64,000 nt of DNA, taken from the NCBI GenBank assembly GCA_037157565.1, contig JAZHRO010000055.1, positions 44,795,001-44,859,000 of the forward strand, given 5' to 3'. Made by a program: the position numbers and the translations under genes. The notes below the pieces were generated by a model. That model worked only from the letters and a program-made list of their open reading frames with translations, had not been told where the DNA came from and made no database searches. Positions 42,974 to 54,601 of this stretch are shown here, one piece after another (the first letter of the stretch is position 1; each line of letters begins with the position of its first letter). This DNA comes from Thalassia testudinum. Taxonomy: Eukaryota > Streptophyta > Magnoliopsida > Alismatales > Hydrocharitaceae.

Positions 42974-44282
42974 GGCAATGATTTTTTATTTTCTTTCCGC
43001 ATTTCGCACACTTTATTATTTTCTAACTTGCTTTATTTCTCATCTATTGTTTTGCAGGTACCCCAACAGGGAATCTTCAAGTGGTAGATCAAAATAAAGT
43101 ATAGTTGAAGACAACTGTAAGTGCTCCTCATTTTTCTCCCTCCAAAGTTTTCATCTCACAACATTAATTCAAACACCAATTAACCTAGGTGTTTGCATAA
43201 ATCCTAGGGTTAGTTTGGTTGCTTGGATTTCCACTCACATTCATCTCAGCCTCATATATAAAAAAAATTAACAAAAAGATACTTCTAGTGGGATAAATCA
43301 ATCATACACACTACATACACCCACATTCAAGGCACATAACCTAATTGATTTTTATCTACTCAATCGGATTCTGATTTGTGGAAGCGGTACATGCAAATAA
43401 ACATATAAAAGAGTAGAAATCAATCTAGGTCAATCATTTTGTGTGCCTAACTTAGTGGTGCAATTTTGGCTAATTGTTTGAGTTGTTTAGGCCACACCAC
43501 TTAATCTAAAATCAATTCACCAAGTAGCTTCCCTTTAGGATTTTCAATTTAGGTCAATAGCAGGCACTCAACTTTACTTTTGATTTCAAAAGGAAAAAGA
43601 TCTCCACCCATGCTTGAAAATCTTATTTGCCTTGAAACTTGATTGAATTAACCTAATTCCAAACCCTAAAAGCTACTTAAACAAGATTTGAACCTTAAAA
43701 TCCACTCATAAAAAATAATCTTGCTTGAAAACCCTAGTTGTGCATGTACTTACACATATTCAATCAATCGTTAAGGGCACAACCCATCTTAAGGGCCCAC
43801 CTCATTCCATAAGCACTACAATCCCAGGCCTAAATAAAATCAAGTAGACGTTGGCCTTAAGGACTAATTCACTCTTCGGGGCCCAGTCTAAGATTGTTTA
43901 TGATTAACCTGTTTGTACCAATCAATCTGATGTCTAGCTAGGGGAGTAGCATCAAACAACCGCAACTGGGGGGTACATTAGGAACCGGAGGCGCAAGTCG
44001 AAGGAAGAACCTTCTCCCCAGTCCCTCCTTCTAACTGGTTGGATTGATTGGACACAAGTAGAGTAAATCTTTTATAATCTTAAGATGGATTCTGAGAGTC
44101 TGTAGATCCTTAGGCTACCCCACTTAAGGACAAACTTGTTTTGTTGTACTACAGGGTTCTTATCCCCAGTCCTTCCAACCTCTTCCTAGTTTATGCTGGG
44201 AAGGAGGTCATTGAATCCCCAATTGAAAGGACCACTAGAGTATTCTAGGATGCATAGATTGGATTTTGGCCAAATTGATCAC
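42974..44282 (+). other. Leader of the C element
   Basis: About 1.3 kb without an ORF. The first 0.9 kb aligns in reverse with 17468-16594. A block at 43970-44030 (GGTACATTAGGAACCGGAGG) is GC-rich against an A/T-rich background. Confidence 0.65.
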
Positions 44283-47200
44283 ATGGCCGATCAACAACCT
44301 CCTCTGCCTCAGAATCCACAGGAGGTATTTCAAAGGCAGTTGGAATAAATGCAGAGAATGCAAGAATGGTTCCAGAGAATGCAGGGTGCTCATCCCTTGA
44401 AGGATTTTTATGATCCTTCAAATTATGGGGAATGTTCCAGCATCCAGATTCCTGCTGGAGACGTAGAAATCAAGCCTCAGGTGTTAAGCCTGATCAAACA
44501 TTTCCATGGGCTTGGCTCTGAAGACCCGTTTCAGCATTTGAAGGACTTGACCACTTTGGTCCAGATCACCAAGGTGAAAAATGTGAATGAAGAGAGGATG
44601 ATCATGAGGCTCTTTCCCCATTCTCTTAGGGATAAAGCCACTCATTAGTACAGGACCATAGGCAGGCCGATCACAGCATGGAATGATCTGAAATTGGCTT
44701 TTCTGAAGAAATTCTTCCCTGTTGGACGTACCAATGCACTGAGACAGGCGATTACTACCTTCACCCAGCGGCTGGGGGAGCAGTTTCATGTTGCCTGGGG
44801 GTGATTCTAGGACTTATTGTGGAGGTGTCCACACCACGAGGTGCCGAAATGGGAGCTCGTGCAGATCTTCTAGCACGGGTTGACTGAGCAACTCAGAAAT
44901 CATGTGGACACTTCTTGCAGAGGCAATTTCCTTAATAAAGACGCAGATAGCATGCATGATTTGTTTGAGGAGATGAGTGAAAATTCAATCAATCATGCCT
45001 CCATGGATACTTTTAACTGGTCCCAACAACCCAGATCGAATGTTAATGAAGTCCATGACTCTCGTTCATTTGATATGGAATTGATTTGCAATAAACTAGA
45101 TAAGGTGGACATGGTTACTAAAAGGATGGAGGAGTGGATGGCTGGAAACTCAATGAACAATTCTCGTTCCACTGAATCCCAGAATTTGGGATTCCATTTG
45201 TCGCAAGCTCCTTCCGGACGGGAGTTCATGAATCAACTTGATGCGACTCAACCTGTAAGTTAGCATTATTCGAAACCCCACGAGTTCCAAACTGGGACCT
45301 TTGATCCCGATTTCTCTAATCCCTCCCTTTTTTTCTCGCCATCCTCACCCTATGAGGATGACTATGCTATACAGGAGAACGTTAGGTCCAACCCTTACTC
45401 CAATGCTTATAATCTGGGTTGGAGGAACCACCCTAATTTTTCCTAGAAAAACCCAGGGCAGCAAACCCAATTCCAACCTAGCAACTATGCTCCGCAAAGA
45501 CCAATGGGTCAGGGTCATGTTTACACTCAGCTGCCCCCGAATCAGGTCAATCAGCCAGCTTGGAATGCCTGTCAACCTATAGGGTAGGCTGATTTGTATC
45601 GACAGATGGTAGAAATGCAACGATCTATGCTCCAACTTATGTAGTAAATGGAAACTTCACTGGACAACTTGCAGACCGGGTTCTTGGCGAATTCTCATCA
45701 GCCCGGATCTCTGCCATCTCAACCCATACCTAACCCGCATAACATCTAGAATTCAAACAATCAAGCCCAAGGGTACAGGAATCAGAGGGACCTGCATACA
45801 CATGCTCAGGTGGTTGAGTAGGGTTCTTCCTCTCCTGCTTCTACAAATCAAAGGTTTCTAGCTAATGAAGCCGCTCCAATATTTCCAAACCCTCCCCAAG
45901 ACCCAAACCCATATGCATCTGTTAATTCAGTTACCTTGAGTAGTGGAAAACAAACTCAAGATCCACAACTGCACTGTTCTGATCTACCAAATCCTGGAAA
46001 GCCTGAGGAGAGAAAGGAGAACTCTGAAGAAGAAATCAAAGCTCAGGAACCTGATTCCAAAGATCTAACTCATGTTCCTTTTCCTAAGAACTTGATTAAA
46101 CCTAGGAAGAAGAAGCCTATTGATAGTAACGAGGAGCTCTTGAATATATTGAAGAATGTTGAGATCAATATCCCGCTCCTCGATGCTATCAAAAAATACC
46201 AACTTATGCTAAATTTTAAAAGGATTTATGCACACAGAAGTGTAAGTCGAGGGAATCTATTTGAAGGAAGGTGGTACTCTTCGAGCAGGCTAGTTCTGTT
46301 ATCCTGCATTACCTTCCTTAGAAAAAGAGAGATCCAGGTGCTCCTTTGATTTCTTGTGTCATCGGAGATTACACCTTTGATAGAGTACTTCTGGATCTAA
46401 GTGCATCTATTAACCTAATTCCGACTTCTCTTTACGAGAAGTTCGGATTAGGTGAACTTCGACCGACTTCAGTAACGTTGTAGTTAGCAAACCGTTCGAT
46501 CACAAATCTACAAGGCGTTATTGAAGATATTTTTGTCAAGGTTAAGGATTTCTATTTTCCTGTAGATTTCCTTGTCCTTGACATGGATGTACCTGAGAAT
46601 TTAAGGAACATGCCTATCATTCTGTGGTGTCTGTTCCTGGCTACTGCTAAGGCCAATATCAACTATGAGAGTGATAGCATGGAAATCACCTTTGGAGATC
46701 GGAAATTGAAATTGGATATTTTTAAGGTGATTAATAAAATTGAGGATTGTGGATTTATAGAGGAACTTGAGGAAGACAACTTGAACATTGAAACATGTAT
46801 GGCGGTTTCTGCAATTGAAAGTTCCTCCTATTGTGATGGATTTAACCCACAATCCTCTGTGGCAAACCCACCACATTCTGAAGAGGTTTTTGGTTTTATT
46901 CACTTTCAACCTCTTCCTCTTGATGAATATTCATCAGCATCATCCTTACCTTCACTCATAAACCTACCCCAGCTCGAACTGAAACCATTGCCTGAGAATT
47001 TGAAATATCAGTTTTTGGGACCTCAAAAGATGCTCCCTGTGATTATTAGTGCTAGATTAACTACAGAGCAGGAGATTAAACTGATCAAGGTCATAAAGAA
47101 ACACAAGGAGGCAATGGGCTGAACCATTCATGACCTTAGGGGGATCGAGCCATCTTACGACAATCATAGAATATTCTTTGAAGATGGATCCCGCCCTTCT

Positions 47201-47435
47201 CGCCAAATGCAGAGGAGATTAAACCCTAATATGCGAGAAGTGGTTAAGAAGGAAATTATCAAGTGGCTCGATGCAGGAATCATTTATCCGATCTTTGATA
47301 GCCCTTGGGTAAGTCCCGTGTAAATTGTTCCCAAGAAAGTCGGGATTACCATTTTGACTAATGAGAAAGGAGAATCTATCACAACTCGTTCAGCTTCCTC
47401 TTAGAGGGTTTGCATTGAGTATAGGAAGCTGAACA
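44283..47435 (+). pseudogene. gag, protease and 5' RT of the C element
   Basis: gag starts at ATG 44283 (MADQQPPLPQ), matching the A gag start MAQP. The same frame holds the gag core (EDPFQHLKDL, DKATH, FLKKFFPVGRTNALRQ, RCPHHEVPKWE) with several stops, including 44346-44348, and a later ORF at 44880-45263. The acidic linker is at 45936-46200. The protease follows in another frame (DLSAS near 46395 where relatives have DLGAS), with FYFPVDFLVLDMD and the region around NINYESDSMEI. RT begins at about 47120 and is cut at 47435 by the solo LTR. It is inactive. Confidence 0.85.
47431..47435. repeat. Target-site duplication GAACA, left copy
   Basis: It matches 49110-49114 on the other side of the solo LTR. 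Confidence 0.9.
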
Positions 47436-49109
47436 TGAAAGAGCGATCTTCATTTTTGTTGAAAACTTTAACATAAAATGTTGCATCGTTGTAGTATGTT
47501 GCATGGTAGAAAATCACTTTTCAAAACATTTTAATTCTCAGAATCTAACCATGAAAATAGTTAGGTCGTCTCCACAAGGAGGAAATAACCTATTGGACTA
47601 GTAAGTAGTGCTTTGTTTATTCGGGAATCTCAATAGGCATGCATACTAGTTATTGCAATTCATTCTCAACATAAGTTAGCATTTCTGTAATTACTTAAGA
47701 ATATAGGGAGGTTACATGCAAAATCACCACTATGGAATATGTGAATCGTAATCTTTGTCTCGACAAATATCGTCAATATGAATCAAAATTAAACCTATTC
47801 CCTATAACCAAATCCCATACGCTATCATTTATGAGATGAAGGCAACTATATGTAATTCAAATAAACATGAGGGATATTCATGCAAATCTATAGCAATATA
47901 TTAAATAGATAAATAAGTGAATAGTAAACGATGCAATGAAATTAATGGTAAATTTTAATACCCCGTACACTTGCAAAATAGGGGAGACGGAAGGAGGGCT
48001 CATGCGTGGAGGAGGGCCATCAGCTAGTGACGTGGCCATGCGTGGGAGTTCTCCTGAGAATGGTCATCATCTTGGTGGTGATGGCGAGGCGCGAGACGGC
48101 TGCCAGTCGCCGACTGACCGCTTGGAGGAGCCGCCGGTCCTGGGTGGTCGCTGGTGAAGGAGGCGGCAATGGGTGCTTGGCGCGGGCGGTGGAGTTGCTT
48201 CGACACGAGAGAGGGCAGCCGTTGGCGATGCACGTGAGGAGAACAGTGGTCAGCGGCGATGGCTGAAGTGACGGTGATGGTGGTAGAAATTGGTTTACGT
48301 CAGGGGGATAAAACAGAGAAGAAAGGAGAGGAAAAACGAAGACGAAGAACAAAGAATAAAAAGGAGAAGGGAAGAGGAGGGATGATGGCTGGTGCGTGAT
48401 TTGAGAGATGAGGGAAGCATGGTCGTGAGGGCGCGGTGGCACAATGAAGGCAGTGGCGAGTGGATGTCACCATGCTCGCAACCGCCTTGGAGGATGAAGA
48501 GGTTGCCACAGTGGAAGCTCACAGTGATTCACAGTGTTCACTCGTTGCATGGTGTACGCCAGGAGCACGGTGGTAGTCTAATTCATGGTGCACGCCTATT
48601 GCATGGTGGAGGATGGAGGAGAAGGGAATATATCCCTGCAGGGGGAGAAGATTTCACCAGCCCCCTCCATCTGGTGCGCGGCTTTTCTCTCTTTATAAAA
48701 CACCCCTACCTGTTCCTCCTGCTGCTGGCTTCGCAAACCACTTGCGAACATTGCGAGTGGTTGAAACTAATGGATAAGCATTGGCCGTTCTATCTCTGAC
48801 GTCTGACTTCATCATTAGATGTCTTAGAAAAATGTTATGCCCATGAGTTTGATATAGCAGATCCAAACATCCAATCAAAGCATCAGACGTCTTATAGAAG
48901 CAAAAATGGGCATCAAACTCTTGTACCTAGCTTGCATTCATCAAATAAATTATATTATCATAACGTATATTATTAACTGTAAAATAGGAGCATAAAATTA
49001 AATGCAGACTAAGGTAAATTGTCAATTAACTCCTACTAAATTAATAATTAAGGACAACTAATTAAAGAATACTTAAGCAAAATAATGACCCACTAAAGTA
49101 GACTTATCA
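47436..49109 (-). mobile_element. Solo LTR, D-like family, in the RT of the C element
   Basis: 1674 bp with GAACA on both sides and no PBS, PPT or internal DNA. The minus strand starts TGATAAGTCTACTTTAGTGG, the same terminus as the D element, and ends GATCGCTCTTTCA. Internal similarity to the D LTRs is weak beyond the ends and U5, so it is a sister family. It is the expected product of recombination between two LTRs of one insertion. A minus-strand TATAAA lies at 48692-48697 and a palindrome (arms AACCACTTGC and GCGAGTGGTT) at 48736-48762. Confidence 0.88.
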
Positions 49110-49114
49110 GAACA
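49110..49114. repeat. Target-site duplication GAACA, right copy
   Basis: It matches 47431-47435. Confidence 0.9.
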
Positions 49115-49270
49115 CAGCCACGAAAAAGGATCTTTTCCCTTTTCCCTTTATCGATCAAATCCTGGAAAGGCTAGCCAGATAGAAGTAAGCCTATTTCCAA
49201 TATGATTACTTGGGATACAGTCAAGTCCCTATCCATCCTGAGGATCAGGACAAAATGACTTCCACCTGTT
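49115..49270 (+). pseudogene. Continuation of the C element RT
   Basis: Codes for the RT stretch after the solo LTR: IDQILERLA, then a degraded form of the FLDGYSGYNQV block, then HPEDQDKMTS. It stops at 49270 where the E LTR begins. The catalytic FMDD region is not present in the window. Confidence 0.8.
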
Positions 49271-49605
49271 GATTGCACCGCAAAAATACACCTACAATTG
49301 TGCCATCTTGTGCTATTTCCTAGCATTATCAGTGCATATTAGGCAGACATAGTCGCATTTGTGAATATAGACGCATGCATGCATTTAATTGAGGGGGAAG
49401 GAGAGTAAATAAATTGGCCTCGCAATTTACATTTTCTTCATGTGCTGCTTCGCAAAATTCCCATCTTTATTTTTATTTCCATTTGATTTGGAAATCTTTC
49501 TTCCCGCAGCTGCTGTGCATGGATTGACTTCTCCTCGCGCCATGCTTCCCTACTCACCTCTCCCTGCAGCCGCAGGCACCACTCCCTGCCGAGCCCCATG
49601 CAGCC

Positions 49606-49636
49606 GCATGCACAGCCAGGGCATGGCTGTGCATGC
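49606..49636. repeat. Palindrome next to the family E TATA box
   Basis: Perfect 13-bp arms GCATGCACAGCCA and TGGCTGTGCATGC around GGGCA. It ends 10 bp before the TATA box. Confidence 0.85.
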
Positions 49637-49646
49637 CTTCCTCCTC

Positions 49647-49653
49647 TATAAAA
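49647..49653 (+). promoter_or_regulatory. TATA box of family E LTR
   Basis: TATAAAA in the context CCTCTATAAAAAAGAGG, followed by a C-rich transcribed region. Confidence 0.6.
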
Positions 49654-50737
49654 AAGAGGGTTCGGCTCCTTCTTGCAGCAGCCTGGTTCCCCACAGAGAA
49701 AACCCATGCAGCTTCTTCCCCTTCCAGGCCACCATCTCCTCCCTCTCCCTCCATACGCCGGCCCTCCTTGGAGACACCCGGCGGACAGGAGAAACTCACA
49801 GTGGTGCACAACCACCACCGTGAGTCCACCACCGCCCAGCTCACCAAAGAGCCAGTGGGCGTGGAGGCTCTTTCCTCGTTTTTACATTTTCAGCACCTTC
49901 AGCCATTGGAGCGGGAGCTTCAAGCTTGAAGCTCAAAGCTCCAGCAGCAGTGGCAAGGCGGCAACAGCAGCACGCAGTGCAAGCCACCAGCCCATTCCGC
50001 GCACGCCTGTAGGCCGCCCTCGCCCTCCGCGCGCGCCTGCAGGCACCATCGCCTCTCGCTTCTCCGCCCTGTCATGCTCTCTCTTCCGCACGCAGCCGAC
50101 CACCGCCCATCACTGCAACGGCCGGCCAAGCCTCACCGCGCACCCCAGCAGTACCCGCAGGCCACTACGCGTGCCTGCAGGCGCCCTTGCCTCCCTCTCT
50201 GCGTGCTCTGTCGCAAGCTTCTCCGCGCCTGCAACCGGTCGGCATAGACCTTCTTCCTCGTGCGACAGCCCGCGCACGCCATCTGCGAGTCGGCCGCACT
50301 CACAGCACCTGCACCTCCCGGTCGCACGGCTCGCCTGACCACTGTAGCCACTGTTCACGCATTTCTGCGGAACACTGTGGCTACAGTGGGGTGACCGGTG
50401 AGTTTCTCACTTTACCCGTCACCCGACGTGCCACTACCGCCGTTCGCCCGTGCACGCATCTCCGCCCGTGTCGCACGCACCCACCCGCGTACGTCTGTGT
50501 GCCACCCCTCTCTTAGCGTCTGCCTTCGTCCGCTCCCTTCACCGCGTATGCCTGCCAGCGCCCGCTCCAGCCCTTCACGTAGCACGGTGCACTGCAGCCT
50601 CCTCTCCTCACCCCTCGCCCTCCAGAGCGCGCTTCTCTCCGAGCATGCACGCCTGTGCGCGAGCTTGAATCACCAGACGACGCCTCTTCATGCACAGACG
50701 TCTTAACTCGCCTTCCTCACCTCCAGCAGCTCTCTCT

Positions 50738-51490
50738 CTCTCTCACACACACAACACTCTCTTTACCAACGCTCACACACACATACACTCACACTTCCAC
50801 ACACACACACACACACCTATACACTATTATATACAAATATATATACGTATACATATATATATTGATATATATATACATATATTTATATACATATATATAT
50901 ATACTTATACTTATACATATAGTAGTACCTATACACTTATGTATTAGTATACATACATACATATATATATATCTATATACTTATATATATATATCCATAT
51001 ATATACACATATACTTATACATACATATATATACATATATTTATATATATATACATATATATACATCTATATAGTACTATATACATACATATACATATAT
51101 ATATATATATACACACACATATATACTTACATATATACGTATATCTATATATATATTATTACCTATATAACTAAGTATAGATACATATATATATACATAT
51201 ATACACACCTACTTATATATACATCTATATATACATACATATATATATATATATATATATCTAGCTACATATATTTATATATACATATATTACTATATAC
51301 ATATACATACATATATATTTACATCTATATAGTTATATACATATACTCATACCTATATATATATATCTATACATATACTTATATATATATACACATACAT
51401 ATATACATATATAACTGCATATATATACCTATATATTTATAACCATATATACATATAGATATATTTACATAAATACATATATATATAGTT
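50738..51490. repeat. Dinucleotide-rich microsatellite
   Basis: Begins with CT and CA repeats and continues as about 650 bp of TA, TACA and CATA units with irregular interruptions. ORFs over it are simple-repeat artefacts. Confidence 0.92.
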
Positions 51491-51506
51491 TCACATTATT
51501 TACCAT

Positions 51507-51559
51507 ACGTGGTATCGCGGGAATATCTGCACCAGTTGCTGATATTCCCCGATACACGT
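51507..51559. repeat. 53-bp inverted repeat
   Basis: The left arm (51507-51527) and right arm (51541-51559) pair around a 13-base loop. Key bases are ACGTG, TATCG, GGAATATC and their complements. There is one extra base and one mismatch in the stem. Confidence 0.75.
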
Positions 51560-52819
51560 GTACAAAAAGCATGGTCGCATACTTCTTCCACCATCCATCC
51601 CACACTCCACGCGGCACCTTGTCCTGTTGGTTGCGTCTTTCTAGACGACAACCGACTCGACACAGTGCTACACTCCATCTCTGCCTCCACCCCCCCCTTT
51701 ATACATATATAGTATAGACATATATATATATATATACTATAGTTACTTTACTTCTATTTCTCTTACATGACCATAAAAAGATAAAAAATATATATAAAAG
51801 AGAAAAGATAATCCTTGACTTGCAGGTACCCCATCTTGCGAATAGCAAGACCCGTTTCGAAACCCTGTTTTGGCTCAAAGCCAAGAACCCAATTTTGAGG
51901 GTGTGCCTTGATGAGAACCTCATCATGAGCCATAACTAGCTCATTTTGACCTAATACAAAGGATAAAAGCTCCTACATATCTCAAGGAAAGGCTTAACTC
52001 AGAGAATTCTGAGTTTGAGAAGAAAACAAGTCATAAGGGGTAAAAATGCAATTTTACCAGTATAATCTGCATACAGGGTAATTCAGGGCCCAAACATAGG
52101 TCAAAGCAGCTTAATAAGAATAAAAGTGGGATGAAATGATCTACCAAAGGCTACAGCAATTCCAAGAAACTAAATGATAATCTGTAACCCTAAAACAACC
52201 CACTTCAATTCACGAGGTTCAAGGCAAAGTAAAAATAGAATAAACCCTCTAAAATTCATAGAAAAATAATCTCTAGGGTTTAGAACCTTCAATTTGGCCT
52301 TCAGAACCCATTTTGACCAACATTGAGAACCATGCCCAATTAATAACTTAATTTGGGTTTTCGCATAAATTGATCGGTCAAACAAGGTTTAATATAGAAA
52401 TGAAATTCACCATCAGATTCCTTAGGTCCTAATCAGTCATGTATAAAAACTTGAGCCTAAGAAGAAACCTCCTTGACCAACTTTACACTTTGGTCCTCAT
52501 ATATTTACTTTTTGGCCCTCAACTTTTGAACCCTCACATTTTGGCCCCTAACTCTCCTTCATTCTTTGCGATCAGGTCCCCCCTGCAAAACCTGCCACCA
52601 CCATGCTCCGGCGACCTTGCGCGGAGCATGGCGCCGCGCAGGGTGAGGGGGGGGACCTGGCAAGTAAACCGGGGGTGCCCTGCGTCGTCAGCCGTCGCAG
52701 GGACACCCCCTTGGTCGTTGTAACCCACCATCGCACGGACGGTATGGGTTTTTGTTTCCGGCCATCCACCGGTGAGGGAGACACGTCGTCTCCCTCCGCC
52801 TTCCTCCCTGTTTGATCCC

Positions 52820-52827
52820 TATAAATA
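52820..52827 (+). promoter_or_regulatory. TATA box, A autonomous 5' LTR
   Basis: TATAAATA in the context GATCCCTATAAATACCCCCC. It is conserved in all four family A LTRs with a 2.7 kb layout in this window. Confidence 0.78.
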
Positions 52828-54243
52828 CCCCCCGTTGCTCCACCGACCGGGGCAGCTTGGATCTGACGGAGAAAATCCCCAACCTTCCTCTCTTCTCTCT
52901 CCGGCAGACCTCACCAGCTCCGGCGGTTCCTCCCCCTCCACCTCTTCGCTCTGCCGCAATACCAGCAGCAGAGACTTCCTCCCCTGCTCTTCCCGCGCCA
53001 CACAGCACCCAGCTGGCGCCTCTCCGGCTCTCTGCTCGCCGCCGCCCCTTTCCCTGAGCATCGTCTTCTCCGGCGACAGTCGATACGACTGTCGCCCTGT
53101 TCCTCCCCTTTCGTCCCTGCAAGTAAGCTAGACTTACTCCCCTTCTTCTCCTCTTTCTTCCCCCGCTTTCAATTTATTCAATTAAGCCCTCGACCGACCC
53201 TGACCATCGTCACCCCCTTCGTCTCCGGCCACCCTCCGGCGAGATGCTCCCATCGCTCCACAGCCTCACACACCTCGCCGACCTTCACCGAACCTCCGCC
53301 TCATCACACTGAGCACCCCCCACCCCTTCACTGCCACTCCACACCTCCGTAACGCTTCCCCCAACAAACCCATCCTCCGACCCACAGTCCGACCTAGGGC
53401 AGCCCTTGCACGCCGCCCCACGCCTCGCCACCACCCACACGAGCTTCGCCGCACCCTGGCGAAGCTCCCGGCACTTTCTGATTAGGCCGAGAGGCCATTT
53501 TCTTGTGAACAGGCCACCCGACCTCCGCCGCCATTGCCGTGCAGAAGGAGCTGCTTCCGCCTGCAGCTACAGGCGCGCCACGCTCAGCGCCACACCCAGA
53601 TTCAACTCCCAGGCCTTGCGAGGCGTTTCGACAAAACACCAGGCTCGCAGCTAAGGCAGAAGGCTTCGCGTGACGCCGCGATCTCCCGCTGCTTTCCCCG
53701 CTGCGGGCGCGCAATTGAGGTGGGACATTTAGTCCCACCTCGGAAAAGCCTGAAGAGGCGCAGCGATATAAGATGCAAAAGTGCTGGAGGCTTACTGCCT
53801 CAGCACACAGGGTGAGGTCCCCTTCACCCGCCCGGTTTCCCGGTCTCGTCCGCGCTCACGCCCCGCGGACCTGACCCGACCCGACCCGACTTAAGACTGA
53901 CCTGCACTCCTCGCCCACCACGCACGTCGGTGGGCCTGGACCCGGGCGTGACCCGAACCCGATTACCCGGCAGCTCTGGGAGAGCTTTCCCAAGAGTGGT
54001 TTCAGAGAGAGAGACGCGGGGGGAGAGGGTAGAGTAGGTTTTGTTCTCTGACGTAAGCTCTGAAGTGTGCAGGCACAGGTGAAGGAGAAGAACCGCGGAA
54101 GAAGAAGGAAGCTGAGGGAGACACTGTAGCAACAGGCAGTTTAAGTCGTCTGATTTGGAAATCAGACGACGGCCTGAAGGGAAAAGAAGAAAGAAGGAGG
54201 GGCGACGTCCCTGACTGAAGAACATCAGAAGAAGGCAAGGCAG

Positions 54244-54356
54244 TGCAGAACAAAGAAGAAGAAGGAGATCTGAAGAAAGAAAGAAAGAAGAACATCACCT
54301 CTGCAGAACAAAGAAGAAGAAGGAGATCTGAAGAAAGAAAGAAAGAAGAACATCAC
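54244..54356 (+). repeat. Tandem duplication in the A autonomous 5' LTR
   Basis: Two 55-bp copies of a purine-rich unit (TGCAGAACAAAGAAGAAGAA and following bases) with a 58-bp period. The A non-autonomous LTR has a related GAAGAAGAAG tract without this exact duplication. Confidence 0.8.
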
Positions 54357-54583
54357 GAGGAGAAAACAAAGAGAAAAGAAGACAACAAATTCTTTCCCTC
54401 TCTCTTTCTTTTTGTAAAAGAAACATGTATATCTCTAGAATACAACTTGCTCCCTGAGTTCGACCTCGGGAACTCTTTTATTTTCCGAGTAAAAAAAATT
54501 ATATTTGAAATGATGGCAACAACTGGCTATATTACAACGACATAACAATAAAACCCAGTTATCTCTCGTTGCCATCGCAAAAT

Positions 54584-54601
54584 TGGCGCCGTTGCCGGGG
54601 A
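54584..54601 (+). other. Primer-binding site, A autonomous
   Basis: TGGCGCCGTTGCCGGGGA, an exact 18-nt complement to tRNA-Asp. Confidence 0.95.

Larger units (their letters stand above)
41166..49270 (+). mobile_element. Family C autonomous element, decayed and truncated
   Basis: LTR2 (41166-42952), PBS (42956-42973), leader, gag, protease and the beginning of RT, with a solo LTR inserted in RT and an E LTR cutting it off at 49270. LTR2 also has a PPT on its left, so it serves as 3' LTR of the left C remnant and 5' LTR here. Many stops and a frame change make it inactive. Confidence 0.82.
49271..51908 (+). mobile_element. Partial family E LTR and downstream DNA
   Basis: It begins TGATTGCACCGCAAAAAT after the pol homology ends (TSD candidate CCTGT at 49266-49270). 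It has a hairpin and TATA box at 49606-49653 followed by C-rich GC-rich DNA to about 50700, a TA-rich microsatellite, a 53-bp inverted repeat, and a final stretch (51820-51908) with TTTCGAAACCCTGTTTTGG, similar to the family B leader at 34563-34600. I find no PBS, so the LTR end is not placed. The autonomous A element cuts it at 51909. Confidence 0.6.
51909..54579 (+). repeat. 5' LTR of the A autonomous element (about 2671 bp)
   Basis: It begins TGATGAGAACCTCATCATG and ends GCCATCGCA four bases before the PBS. TATAAATA lies at 52820-52827. Half of the U3 palindrome is deleted near 52731. A second palindrome (arms GTCGTCTGATTT and AAATCAGACGAC) is at 54145-54170, and a 55-bp tandem duplication with a 58-bp period at 54244-54356. 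Confidence 0.92.

Noticed and set aside
50655..51074. 139-codon His/Thr/Ile/Tyr-rich ORF
   Set aside because: It is a direct translation of CA and TA microsatellites.
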